Assembly: GCF_001455205.1 (NCBI RefSeq)
Contig: NZ_CP013341.1
Coordinates: 2,170,001-2,234,000 of the forward strand
Direction of reading: 5' to 3'
From: Nitrosomonas ureae
Lineage (GTDB): Bacteria > Pseudomonadota > Gammaproteobacteria > Burkholderiales > Nitrosomonadaceae
DNA length: 64,000 bases
The position numbers and the translations under genes were made by a program. Under the pieces are notes generated by a model. That model had not been told where the DNA came from. It made no database searches and saw only the letters and a program-made list of their open reading frames with translations. Below, in pieces: positions 47,493 through 56,816 of this stretch (position 1 is the stretch's first letter; each line of letters opens with the position of its first letter).

Positions 47493-48175
47493 GACAATTT
47501 ATTGCATTCCAAGGTAAAGCGATAACCGCGACCACGCATGGTTTCGATTGGATTCAGAGTGCCTTCGGGGTCGAGTTTGCGGCGCAACCGGCCGATCATG
47601 ACTTCAAGCACATTGCTGTCCCTATCTTCGTCGTGCGGGTAGAGATAGTCGGATAAGGTGTGCTTGGAGAGAACTTCGCCGTGATGACGTACCAATTCTT
47701 CCAGCAGGCGATACTCAAACGAAGTAAGCTCGATTTCTTGACCGTTAATGGCAACGGATTGAGCAGTGACATCCAACGTAATGGGGCCGCATTTTAAAAA
47801 TGTCTGTGGTATACCGGTCGCGCGACGCAGCAGTGCTTTCACTCGGGCCAGCAATTCTTCCATTTGAAATGGCTTAGTCAGGTAATCATCCGCACCCATT
47901 TCCAGGCCTTGTACCTTGTCTTGCCAGCTGCTGCGGGCGGTCAGGATAAGAATGGGCAGCAGATTACCTCGTTCACGTAGCACTTTGATAATTTCCAGGC
48001 CGGATTTTCCAGGCAAGCCGATATCAATGATGGCGGCATCCAGAGGGTATTCTGAAGCAAGAAATAAGCCTTCATCGCCATCGCTGCATGTATCGATCAT
48101 ATAGCCCGCGGTTTCCAGTTGCTGGCGAATCTGGTTTTGTAATTTGAATTCATCTTCAATGACCAGAATGCGCAT
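47489..48175 (-). CDS. OmpR/PhoB-family response regulator, PhoP-like
   Basis: A 228-residue regulator. The receiver has Asp51 in AIIDIGLPGKSG, EDE near the N-terminus and the Lys of LTKPF; the winged-helix domain ends DPEGTLNPIETMRGRGYRF. It partners the kinase whose gene overlaps it. PepSY and His-rich protein genes lie just upstream on the same strand and may belong to the regulon. Confidence 0.92.
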   Translation of the reverse strand: MRILVIEDEFKLQNQIRQQLETAGYMIDTCSDGDEGLFLASEYPLDAAIIDIGLPGKSGLEIIKVLRERGNLLPILILTARSSWQDKVQGLEMGADDYLTKPFQMEELLARVKALLRRATGIPQTFLKCGPITLDVTAQSVAINGQEIELTSFEYRLLEELVRHHGEVLSKHTLSDYLYPHDEDRDSNVLEVMIGRLRRKLDPEGTLNPIETMRGRGYRFTLECNKLS

Positions 48176-48246
48176 CGTTTACTCCTCAAATCTCGGGTGA
48201 GAAAAGTTAAACTTGTTTGAAACAGTGAATTCCATCCCCTATTGAA

Positions 48247-48546
48247 TTAGGGAGCTACTATCACAGAACCATCTCGCGCATTGATAAGGATCGTTTGGAC
48301 TGCGCCTTGATCACTGAGTATTTTAATGCGGTAAGTATGGCCGATCTGATTAATTGCCAACACCCGACCTTTGAAATGTTGCTGCGCGATAATAATCGCC
48401 TTTTGTTCGGAGATTCCGGTTGCCGTGCTGTTTCCACTGTTGGTGCGATGATAATTTGCAGTGCTCTCTTGCCAGCCTGCTAAGGTTAGTGTGCTCGGGA
48501 CAGTCAGTGCCATCATAATTACTAAAACTTTCCACTCTCTATTCAT
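48247..48546 (-). CDS. Secreted PepSY-domain protein
   Basis: A 99-residue protein with a signal peptide ending TLAGW and one PepSY fold, seen as ISEQKAIIIAQQHFKGRVLA and the end INARDGSVIVAP. PepSY proteins often inhibit or sense in the periplasm. Located 71 bases upstream of the response regulator on the same strand, as in many metal-responsive two-component loci. ATG 48546 was preferred over 48555. Confidence 0.85.
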   Translation of the reverse strand: MNREWKVLVIMMALTVPSTLTLAGWQESTANYHRTNSGNSTATGISEQKAIIIAQQHFKGRVLAINQIGHTYRIKILSDQGAVQTILINARDGSVIVAP

Positions 48547-48626
48547 ATCGACCATTCCATTTTCTGGAGGTAGTAATCACGATGCAACAGGTATATTGTT
48601 TTAATACCCGTTGCTGGTCGTGCTTG

Positions 48627-48950
48627 TCAGAAGCGTATCATAAAATCCATATTCCCGGCACCAAAGCCCATTACCGCTTGAGGAAGGGGGATGTACACCG
48701 GAGCAGGATAGTAATTATAACTATACCGCGGTTGCGGATAGTAAGGCTGGTAATAACCACGAGGCTGGCTATATATATAACTATATCCACCATGATTGTG
48801 ATGATTGTGATGATGGTGATGCCCATGACTATGTCCGTGATGGTGTCTATGATGTCCTCTGCCTGCTTGTGCTAATGTAGGGACAGCTAAAGTAATTGCT
48901 AATAGTATGCTAACTAACAGACTGATTAGTTTTGTTTTTTGAGCATCCAT
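48627..48950 (-). CDS. Secreted histidine- and tyrosine-rich protein
   Basis: A 107-residue protein with a signal peptide ending AQA near residue 29. Residues 33-53 contain 15 His; residues 56-85 are Tyr/Pro-rich (YQPYYPQPRYSYNYYPAP). The pattern suggests binding of nickel, copper or zinc in the periplasm or surface. It is encoded 80 bases before the PepSY gene on the same strand. No family recognised. Confidence 0.8.
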   Translation of the reverse strand: MDAQKTKLISLLVSILLAITLAVPTLAQAGRGHHRHHHGHSHGHHHHHNHHNHGGYSYIYSQPRGYYQPYYPQPRYSYNYYPAPVYIPLPQAVMGFGAGNMDFMIRF

Positions 48951-49309
48951 GATATTTCTCCTTCAGTTATTCGTTTCAGGTGTATTCCTGATGATGTCAA
49001 TTTACATATGGCACCATGAATGGGAACTGAATGAGAAATGAAAGAGCGTAAGAATCAGTTCATGATATAAATAACCGATTAAGAGTTACCGGTCAGAATC
49101 TGGAGATATGATCAATTTTCGGAGGGAGCTCCGAATAAGGGCTCTGGATTTTTTCCAGAGCCCAGTTGAAAACAGGTTTCTAAATTTCTGATTGCAATCT
49201 TTTTATCAAAAAGAAACAGCTAATTACTTGTTTTCTGATTTATTGCTATGACTGCAATTTAATTATTTGTTTTTCTTGGTTTTGCCAGAAAATCAGCAGC
49301 CAGAAAATT
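48951..49309. other. Gene-free stretch with a hairpin
   Basis: Contains a 10-bp stem at 49139-49148 with 49154-49163 and a five-T loop, lacking a following T-run on either strand. No coding frame was recognised. The bases 48951-49050 probably hold the His-rich gene promoter. Confidence 0.5.
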
Positions 49310-49441
49310 TTATTGAGAATCTCCCTCTTTACTATCTTTATAAAGGCTTGGTGGGTATTGGCCAGGCTTACCTTCGCCCCCACATGCGGTTAAAGGGAGT
49401 GTGAACGCTAAGAGAACTGCTGCTAATAGTAAATATTTCAT
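49310..49441 (-). CDS. Very small lipoprotein, LptM/YifL-like
   Basis: A 43-residue precursor from ATG 49441, preceded by AAAGGAGATTC. It has a hydrophobic signal and lipobox LTACGGEGKPGQYPPSLY. Small lipoproteins of this shape (LptM/YifL) assist outer-membrane LPS-transport assembly, but the resemblance is short, so the assignment is tentative. Confidence 0.7.
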   Translation of the reverse strand: MKYLLLAAVLLAFTLPLTACGGEGKPGQYPPSLYKDSKEGDSQ

Positions 49442-49513
49442 GAGAATCTCCTTTGTTATTAAAATTAAAAAATGTTTATAAACAAATTTAATGTCACGTT
49501 GAAACTTTATCAA

Positions 49514-50289
49514 TTACAAACCATATCTAAAATCTTTGTCCAGAATTAAGCTTTCAGAAAAAGATCCTTATTATTAGAAGACCAAATAATTTCTTGATTC
49601 AAGAACCTTCTAAAATACCAAAATACGGCTTTATTCGAATAAGAAAAGCACTTACTCACATTTAGGATAACACTAAAAAAACAAGTATGGAATGGAAATG
49701 CATCAGATGACTGTATCGTAGTAGATATGATTGAGTGCCTTATTTAGCGTTGGCAGCAAAGTATTTGATCTTTGTTATTGTAATTATTAGGTATTTATTA
49801 TATTTCCTAGTGCCGTTAAATGAGAATAAGTTTTTGATATCTACTGTCAGGATTTTTTACACATAACAGAATTTTTAATTTTGAATGAGAAAAGAAGCAG
49901 CGAGGAAAGTTTTAACGCTTGCATGGAGACAAAAGTATGGTCTTTCTTCCTTATGTTATTGGAGTGAGGACGGATATTGAGAAAAATGACTAGTGGGTGC
50001 GTATGTATTATTTCTACTCATAAGTCAGATGAGAAGAACAGGAATATCTGTTGGTTTATTATGTTTTCAGTGATGTAATAGCTTAACTCGGGGTAGTAGA
50101 TTGATCGTGCTCTGAACATGAATACTTCGCCGGACTTCAGGATTTTGTAGATGATACTGAACGAGCCAGTTAGTCATGGCATTCATGACCTTATCAGAAA
50201 TAAGCTTGACACTTGTTAATGGCGCAAGCAAACTCAAGCATATACGTGTTACAGCTGTATGTATCAATTTTTAATATAAGTTTATTTTT
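49514..50289. other. Long gene-poor stretch
   Basis: AT-rich, with no gene recognised. A 66-codon frame on the minus strand (50067-50267) has mixed composition and no ribosome site, and was not accepted. No terminal repeats or insertion sequences were seen. Confidence 0.45.
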
Positions 50290-50991
50290 ATGAGATTGGC
50301 CGAATTAATGTCCAGAGATTTTATTAACAAAACACTTGATCAGCTGAAAGCTTCACTGCGTTTGCTGGTCATTCCTTATTTGATTGTGTCTGTTGCTCTT
50401 TTTTCGGTTTGGCTGATCAGTCGACACTACGATATATTGATCGATAATTTTTTCCGGGAACCTGCAGCAATACTTAAATTTAATCCGTTTCTCGGAGTCA
50501 TGTCTAATCTGGGTGTGTTGCTCTGGACATTCTCGGCAGCTATTTGTCTGTTTGTAGCCGTGCTCTTGATAAAAAAAGGCAGCAGGAAGATCGGAGCATA
50601 TTTGTTATATTCAGGACTGCTGACTTTTGTGCTACTGGTGGATGATTTTTGCTTGCTGCATGAGCATATTTTTCCGCAATATTTAAATGTATCGGAGAAG
50701 ATTTTTTATGTGGCGTATATTTTGGCAATGCTGTTCTTTTTTACCATCTTTGCCAAGATTATTTTACAGACAGATTACATCATTCTATTAATAGCGTGTG
50801 CTTTCCTGGCATTATCCATCGTGTCTGATCTGGTATTGCGACAAACAGGTATTGCAGTTTTGATCGAAGATGGTTTCAAGTTGTTTGGCATCGTCACATG
50901 GTTGATTTACTTCTCTCGTACCTGTTATCAACAGACAGTGATATTACTCAAACAATCAAGCCAACTTGGAGCGGGAGTTGAAAGGGATTAA
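50290..50991 (+). CDS. Polytopic membrane protein, function unknown
   Basis: A 233-residue protein with about six hydrophobic helices, beginning LRLLVIPYLIVSVALFSVWL and ending in a short cytoplasmic tail. Charged motif DDFCLLHEHIFP lies between helices three and four. No family recognised. It converges on the photolyase gene. Confidence 0.75.
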   Translation: MRLAELMSRDFINKTLDQLKASLRLLVIPYLIVSVALFSVWLISRHYDILIDNFFREPAAILKFNPFLGVMSNLGVLLWTFSAAICLFVAVLLIKKGSRKIGAYLLYSGLLTFVLLVDDFCLLHEHIFPQYLNVSEKIFYVAYILAMLFFFTIFAKIILQTDYIILLIACAFLALSIVSDLVLRQTGIAVLIEDGFKLFGIVTWLIYFSRTCYQQTVILLKQSSQLGAGVERD

Positions 50992-51009
50992 CTTTCAGCT
51001 GCTTGCCGG

Positions 51010-52314
51010 TTAGTCGATAGCTTGTTGATATGCTTTTAAGCAACGCCTTCGCGCGTCTTTGTGTTCAATTATCGGTGCTGGATAAGTTGGCGTGCGCCAA
51101 TCGTTTACCCAAGTCTGAATATAGTTGAAGTTTTTATCGAATTTTTTGATTTGTGTTTCAGGATTGAAGATTCTGAAATAAGGCGCGGCATCCACACCGC
51201 AACCTGCTACCCATTGCCAGTTTCCGACATTGCTGGCCATTTCGTAATCCAGTAATTTTTTTGCAAAATAAGCTTCGCCCCAGCGCCAATCGATCAATAA
51301 GTGTTTGCATAAAAAACTGGCAGTGATCATGCGTACCCGGTTGTGCATCATGCCGGTAGCATTGAGCTGGCGCATGCCAGCATCAACCAGGGGATAACCA
51401 GTCATTCCTTTGCTCCAGCGCTCGAAATCTGCTGCGTTATTGCGCCATTGAATGCGATCGTAGCGCGGTTTGAAACTACTATTTTGTGTATGCGGGAAAT
51501 GCCATAGGATTTGACTGAAGAATTCGCGCCAGATCAGCTCATTACCGAAGATATCGTTACTGGCGTTCAATGCTTGCTGAAATACTTGCCGAATACTAAT
51601 CGTGCCGAATCGTAAATGGGCACCCAAAAGTGATGTGGCGGTTAATGCAGGATAATCCCTATCGTGTGCGTAATGTTGCAGCAGTTTCGTGTCCAATCGA
51701 TACGCTGGAATGGTTACGGCAGATCGCACAAAACCAATGTCAGTTAGAGAAAGATTAGGCGAATGCAAATGTTTAATGATGTTTCCCAGTTTTGCCGAAG
51801 TTGAGTAAGTCCTAAGTATTGTCTCACTCTGAATCTTTCTCCATTTGTGCATATAGGGGGTATACACGATATAAGGACCGCCCGAGTTCTTGGCGATTTC
51901 ATTTTTCTCAAATAACACATGGTCTTTATAGGTATTAAAAGCCACCGATCGTGCTTTTAACCATTGACGTACGGTTTCGTCGCGTTCGCGCGTGTAGGGT
52001 TCGTAGTCGTGATTGGTATATACCGCAGTGACAGAGTATAAATGCAGGATTTGATCGAAAACTTCTATGGGGCTGCCATAATAGAGCGCGATTGAACTCG
52101 AATGTTTTTTCTCGAGCTGCGTACGCAGCGTTTGCAGAGTGTCGTAAATGAAGGTAACGCGCGCATCATTTTCGGATAATCCTGTCAAAATTGATGGATC
52201 AAAAATAAAAACCGGCAACACCGGTTGTCCGGATGCTAACGCATGTGACAACCCGACATTGTCATCCAGACGCAGATCGCGCCGGAACCAAAAAACAACC
52301 AGTGTTGCACTCAT
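51010..52314 (-). CDS. phrB: Deoxyribodipyrimidine photo-lyase (class I)
   Basis: A 434-residue enzyme that repairs UV-induced pyrimidine dimers using blue light. It has the N-terminal antenna domain VVFWFRRDLRLDDNVGL and the FAD domain with MTGYPLVDAGMRQL, HNRVRMITASFL and DYEMASNVGNWQW. These Trp/Asn patterns match class I CPD photolyases. It ends close to the downstream SDR gene. Confidence 0.94.
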   Translation of the reverse strand: MSATLVVFWFRRDLRLDDNVGLSHALASGQPVLPVFIFDPSILTGLSENDARVTFIYDTLQTLRTQLEKKHSSSIALYYGSPIEVFDQILHLYSVTAVYTNHDYEPYTRERDETVRQWLKARSVAFNTYKDHVLFEKNEIAKNSGGPYIVYTPYMHKWRKIQSETILRTYSTSAKLGNIIKHLHSPNLSLTDIGFVRSAVTIPAYRLDTKLLQHYAHDRDYPALTATSLLGAHLRFGTISIRQVFQQALNASNDIFGNELIWREFFSQILWHFPHTQNSSFKPRYDRIQWRNNAADFERWSKGMTGYPLVDAGMRQLNATGMMHNRVRMITASFLCKHLLIDWRWGEAYFAKKLLDYEMASNVGNWQWVAGCGVDAAPYFRIFNPETQIKKFDKNFNYIQTWVNDWRTPTYPAPIIEHKDARRRCLKAYQQAID

Positions 52315-52341
52315 TGATATGACGGGTTTTAACGTGAAGAC

Positions 52342-53250
52342 TTAGCTTTCGACAAATAAATCTGCCAGTGCATCCGATAAATGAACAAATTTGAATTTGA
52401 AGCCATAATCTTCAAGAAGTCGTTTGGGTGTAATGTGATAGCTGTTTAAAGCCAACGCAGCTGCTTCGCCTAATGCCAGTTTCAGGATAAATGCCGGGGT
52501 GGGGAAGAAGGCGGAACGATGCAGTGCCTTGCCAAGGGCTGTTGCAAATTCGCGATAGCGTACAGGATTGGGTGACACGGCATTCACCGGTCCATGATAG
52601 CGTGTATCCAGTGCAGCTTCGCAAAAGACCGAAACCAGGTCATCGATATGTATCCACGGCAGCCATTGCCGACCATTGCCGACAGGTCCACCCAATCCCA
52701 TCCTGAATATCGGCAGTAGCTTTTTCAGCATGCCGCCATCGCCCAATACAACGCCGGTTCGAATACTGACCCGGCGCACTTTGCTGTGCTCAATCCTGGA
52801 GGCTTCCTGTTCCCAGTCGTGGCAAAGGGTCTGCATAAAACTGAGCCGCTCCGGAACAGCATAGGATTCGTCATACAGATCATCGCCTGCACCTGGATAA
52901 ATACCGATTGCCGAGCCGCAGACGAAGGTGCGCAGGCTTTCTGGTGCAGCAGCTACTAATTTGCGGGTGCTGAGGATACGTGAAGCATAAATCTCGTGCT
53001 TGCGTGCTTCGGTCCAACGGCCATTTCCCAGATTCTCGCCCATCAGATTGATGATGATCTGGCAGTCGTGCAGTGCCTCTGCAGGGACGTCTTGCGTGGC
53101 ATAGTCCCAATCAAATGCCGGTGCATTGAGAGTTTGGCTTGCGTGTTTGCCGTCACGGCTCAATATCCTGACCGTGTGATGTTCCCGCTGCAGCCGTTGC
53201 ACCAGGTGACGACCAATAAATCCCGTTGCGCCCGTTATGAGTATGATCAT
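52342..53250 (-). CDS. SDR family 39U1 epimerase (TIGR01777, YfcH-like)
   Basis: A 302-residue extended SDR with Rossmann motif MIILITGATGFIGRHLVQ, a following NLMGENLGNGRW block typical of TIGR01777, and a C-terminal DUF1731-like end LLEDYGFKFKFVHLSDALAD. The substrate is unknown. It shares orientation with the photolyase gene (27-base gap), an arrangement seen in other bacteria. ATG 53250 starts directly at the fold; the frame extends to 53295 without conservation. Confidence 0.9.
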   Translation of the reverse strand: MIILITGATGFIGRHLVQRLQREHHTVRILSRDGKHASQTLNAPAFDWDYATQDVPAEALHDCQIIINLMGENLGNGRWTEARKHEIYASRILSTRKLVAAAPESLRTFVCGSAIGIYPGAGDDLYDESYAVPERLSFMQTLCHDWEQEASRIEHSKVRRVSIRTGVVLGDGGMLKKLLPIFRMGLGGPVGNGRQWLPWIHIDDLVSVFCEAALDTRYHGPVNAVSPNPVRYREFATALGKALHRSAFFPTPAFILKLALGEAAALALNSYHITPKRLLEDYGFKFKFVHLSDALADLFVES

Positions 53251-53647
53251 TTTGGTATGCTCATGGACAGATATGAAGATACATGCAGGATACACCTATT
53301 ACTGATTTTTTTCAGACAGGCGAGGAGTAGATATTCGATTTTCTGTGCGCAAAAACTGTCATAGCATTGCTATCTGACACAGTTGACGTGTCGCAGGTTG
53401 CTATTTTTATGTTTCCATCCAATCAAATTGTATCTGTTTATGGCGCACCAGACGCAACGTTTGAATATTGTTGCGGATACCTGTAATACTGCTCGCAATT
53501 GCGAGCTGAATTGCTTCTGAAAATCGTTGAAGAAGGGAGTTAAACATAAATGGGCACTAAAACCCGTTTACTTAAAAGCATTGAGATAATTTTAGAGTTC
53601 TATACTTATTTGTATTTTGTTATACAATCATATCGGAACTTATAATT
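53251..53647. other. Gene-free stretch before the SmbP-like gene
   Basis: About 400 bases. No coding frame recognised. AT-rich sequence near 53600-53640 (TTATACAATCATATC) may contain a promoter for the gene at 53648/53708. Confidence 0.45.
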
Positions 53648-54034
53648 ATGTTTGAGAACAATGTAATAAGTAGTAAATCCAAAGCTTACTTCAGGAATGA
53701 ACAAGATATGCTGTTTTCCAGTATCTTAATTATTTTAACCTTAACTTTATCTGCATGTTTGACAGAAAGTCATTTACATCAGGCAATTAGATTCTCTGAG
53801 GCGTCGATAACCGCTGATGACGGAGCTACAATCGCAAAGCACTCAACGACTGCAATAATTCATGCACTTTCGGTGCAAGACCAAGAATATATCTCGTCAG
53901 CCGGACGCATTCATTTAGCCATGGCCATTGTCAGTCTGGAGCAAGCGATTGCAAATGGAAATTACGATGAGGATGATTCAGCAAGGAATGCCGCGCGTGT
54001 TGCTATAGCTCATTTCAAAGAGATTAAGAAATAA
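53648..54034 (+). CDS. SmbP-like small lipoprotein
   Basis: 128 residues if it starts at ATG 53648; an ATG at 53708 gives a 108-residue lipoprotein. The lipobox is LTLSAC, after ILIILTLT. The mature part repeats a helix-forming heptad pattern, HLHQAIRFSEASI, AKHSTTAIIHALS, HLAMAIVSLEQAIANG and AARVAIAHFKEI, the same periodicity as Nitrosomonas SmbP (small periplasmic metal-binding protein). Most His of SmbP are replaced here, so metal binding may be weaker or different. I infer the homology from pattern alone. Confidence 0.7.
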   Translation: MFENNVISSKSKAYFRNEQDMLFSSILIILTLTLSACLTESHLHQAIRFSEASITADDGATIAKHSTTAIIHALSVQDQEYISSAGRIHLAMAIVSLEQAIANGNYDEDDSARNAARVAIAHFKEIKK

Positions 54035-54251
54035 TCCACTAAGTTAATCTGCAATGCCCCAAAGTTTGCGCCGCTGATTCGCGCGAAGGACATCACTCGA
54101 ATAGTCTTCCTCAGTGTCCGGCTTTTAACAGGGGCGTTAAGTACGCTCTTCAGATTCAGAGCCAAGTTTTTTTGCGAGCTCTCACCTGTTTATCTTTTTA
54201 GTTCCAGAAGCTCCGATAAGAAACTCGACTGCAAACGATCAAATTTCTTAT

Positions 54252-55433
54252 CTAATGCAAATTTTTGCCGTGACCTCTTGCCAGGTAACTTTCCGATTGC
54301 ATCTCCATCAGGCGTGAAATCGTGCGTTCAAATTCAAAACTGATTTCCCCTCCGGCATATAGCGATTGCAGGGGAACAGCGGCTGAACACAACAGTTTGA
54401 CACCATGCTCATATAGCGCATCGATCAAATGAATGAAGCGCCTGGCTTCGTTGTTGTTCTCCTGGTCGAATTGTGGGATCGCAACCAGGATGACGGTATG
54501 GTAGGTTCTGGCAATGGCGAGATAATCTGCGGTACCGAGAGGATTTGCGCACAGGCGCTTAAACGAAAAAACGGCAACGCCTCGCGCCGCTTTGGGAACG
54601 AACAGTGTTCGACCCTGTACCGTTAATTCTTCGCTGGGAACTTTGTCCCGGTCTTCCACACGGCGGTCGGTGAGACGGAAGAACGTGGCCGACAGCTCGT
54701 CCGTAGTAGCTTGGTTAACTGGAAAGTAGTAAGTTTGCGCACCTTTCAGGCGGTTATAGCGATAATCGATCGGGCCTTCCAGTGAAATGATCTCAAATTT
54801 ATCCCGTATCTGTTGAATGAATGGCACAAAACGCTGACGATTCAAACCGTTTTTATAGAGATCGTCGGGAGGCCTATTCGAAGTTGTGACGACCACTACA
54901 CCTTGTGCAAACAGTTCGGTGAAAAGCCGGGTCAGAACCATTGCATCGGCGATATCGGTTACCTGGAATTCGTCAAAACATAATAGCATTGAAGTATCGG
55001 CTATTTTTCTCGCGATCGAAGGAATAGGGTCAGCGTCACTGGCACGGAAGCCCTGTTGTGCACGTTCCCGTACTGAAAATTCATGCCAGCTTTTAAGTTG
55101 GGCATGAATATCCAGCATGAATTCATGAAAGTGAACGCGTTTCTTGGAAGTGATGGGAATCGTCATATAAAACAGATCCATCAGCATGGATTTGCCACGT
55201 CCCACGCCTCCATGAAGATAAATGCCTTTGGGCGCCGATTTATTATTTCCAAACCAACGAAGCAATCGAATAGGCCATTTTTTCCCGATTGTGCGCGAGT
55301 TAATCAATTCACCATGTAATCGCTCCAGGGCGGCAACAGCTTTGGCTTGATCGGCATCGGGTTGCAGCTCTCCGGCGCTTATCAATGCATGATATTCAGT
55401 TTCAGGGCTTTTCTGCACGGTGGCATGTAACAT
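54252..55433 (-). CDS. zapE: Cell division ATPase ZapE (AFG1 family)
   Basis: A 393-residue AAA-type ATPase. Walker A is HGGVGRGKSMLMDLFY, Walker B LCFDEFQVTDIADAM, and the C-terminus carries SRLMEMQSESYL. ZapE acts at the FtsZ ring; eukaryotic AFG1 relatives work in mitochondrial protein turnover. It follows ampG by six bases. Confidence 0.95.
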   Translation of the reverse strand: MLHATVQKSPETEYHALISAGELQPDADQAKAVAALERLHGELINSRTIGKKWPIRLLRWFGNNKSAPKGIYLHGGVGRGKSMLMDLFYMTIPITSKKRVHFHEFMLDIHAQLKSWHEFSVRERAQQGFRASDADPIPSIARKIADTSMLLCFDEFQVTDIADAMVLTRLFTELFAQGVVVVTTSNRPPDDLYKNGLNRQRFVPFIQQIRDKFEIISLEGPIDYRYNRLKGAQTYYFPVNQATTDELSATFFRLTDRRVEDRDKVPSEELTVQGRTLFVPKAARGVAVFSFKRLCANPLGTADYLAIARTYHTVILVAIPQFDQENNNEARRFIHLIDALYEHGVKLLCSAAVPLQSLYAGGEISFEFERTISRLMEMQSESYLARGHGKNLH

Positions 55434-55439
55434 GTTTGA

Positions 55440-56816
55440 TTATTGGGAGGAATGGGCAAATTTGGCTTGTCCGGCGAGCCAGACCAGAATCAAAACTGGA
55501 AGGCCCAGTATAGTGGTAGCAATGAAGAAATTTTCATAACCATACGCATCAACAAATTGCCCGCTGAAACCGGCGATGAATTTGGGTAGCAGCAGCATTA
55601 CCGAACTGAATAATGCATATTGCGTGGCTGAATAAGCCGAATTGGTCAGGCCGGATAAATAAGCGATAAAAGCGCAGGAAGCGATGCCGGCAGAAAGATT
55701 ATCCGCCGAGATGGTGAAAATTAATCCACTCACATCATGACCGCGTCCCGCGAGCCAGACAAACAGTAAATTGGTTGCGGCAGACAGTACGGCGCCTAGA
55801 AACAGGGTGCGCATGATGCCGATTTTGACCGTCAGCACACCGCCGATCGCCGCGCCTATGATAGTCATGATCACGCCATATACTTTTGAAATCGTGGCAA
55901 CTTCTTCTTTGCTATATCCCATGTCGACATAGAAAGGATTGCTCATTACGCCCATTACAACATCGGAGATGCGGTAGATGGCAATCAGGCCCAGGATCAG
56001 CAATGCTTGCCGGCCATGACGCATGATAAAGTCGCGGAATGGTGCAATTAATGCGCCGTAAAGCCAGATCATCAGGTTGCCGATGCGGGGATGAAGATGC
56101 CAGGTTGCGATGGCCTGTTGTGCGATTTTTTCGTTTTCCGAGATTAAGCGGCTATAGGGAACATCCGGCTCGCGAATGATCAGCGTGGTGATAATGCCGG
56201 CAACCATGCTCATCGCCATGATCAGATAAGCGAAACGCCACGGCGCGTGATCATAAGTATCGACAGTGACGTCAACCGCCGCAGCAATCCACAATACGCC
56301 CGCAGAAGCCAGGATCATCGCGACGCGATAACCGGCCTGATAGGTGGCGGCCATTGCGCCCTGCAATTCCACTGCAACGGCTTCGATGCGATAAGCATCG
56401 AGTGCGATATCTTGCGTGGCGGAAGCAAACGCTACGGCAAGTGCAAAAAACACCAAATGGGCCAGATTCATGACAGGATCGGTGAATGCCATGCCTGTTA
56501 GCGCCATGACAATGGTAATCTGCGACAGTAACAACCAAGCGCGGCGGCGGCCCAGCCATCGCGTCAACAGCGGCAGCGGCATTCGATCAACCAATGGCGA
56601 CCATAACCATTTAAAACTGTAGGCCAAGCCGATCCAGCTTAGATGGCCGATGGTGGTGCGATCGATACCTGCCTCGCGCAACCAGAAAGACAATGTACCC
56701 ATGATTAACAGCAAGGGTAATCCAGCGGAAAATCCCAGCGACAGCATGCCCAGTACGCGAGGGTGGGTGTATACCCGCATCGCCTGCAACCAACCGGAAA
56801 ATCCTGCAAATGTCAT
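55440..56816 (-). CDS. ampG: Muropeptide permease AmpG (MFS)
   Basis: A 458-residue MFS transporter with about 14 hydrophobic segments. The start has LGFSAGLPLLLIMGTLSFWL and the DxxPLP-like loop VDRMPLPLLTRWLGRRRAW. AmpG imports anhydromuropeptides for cell-wall recycling. Its ATG overlaps the xthA stop by four bases, so xthA-ampG-zapE is an operon. Confidence 0.93.
   Translation of the reverse strand: MTFAGFSGWLQAMRVYTHPRVLGMLSLGFSAGLPLLLIMGTLSFWLREAGIDRTTIGHLSWIGLAYSFKWLWSPLVDRMPLPLLTRWLGRRRAWLLLSQITIVMALTGMAFTDPVMNLAHLVFFALAVAFASATQDIALDAYRIEAVAVELQGAMAATYQAGYRVAMILASAGVLWIAAAVDVTVDTYDHAPWRFAYLIMAMSMVAGIITTLIIREPDVPYSRLISENEKIAQQAIATWHLHPRIGNLMIWLYGALIAPFRDFIMRHGRQALLILGLIAIYRISDVVMGVMSNPFYVDMGYSKEEVATISKVYGVIMTIIGAAIGGVLTVKIGIMRTLFLGAVLSAATNLLFVWLAGRGHDVSGLIFTISADNLSAGIASCAFIAYLSGLTNSAYSATQYALFSSVMLLLPKFIAGFSGQFVDAYGYENFFIATTILGLPVLILVWLAGQAKFAHSSQ

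Noticed and set aside
50067..50267. Minus-strand 66-codon frame in the gene-poor stretch
   Set aside because: No ribosome site, no recognised family, and AT-rich surroundings; a fragment of a real gene cannot be excluded.
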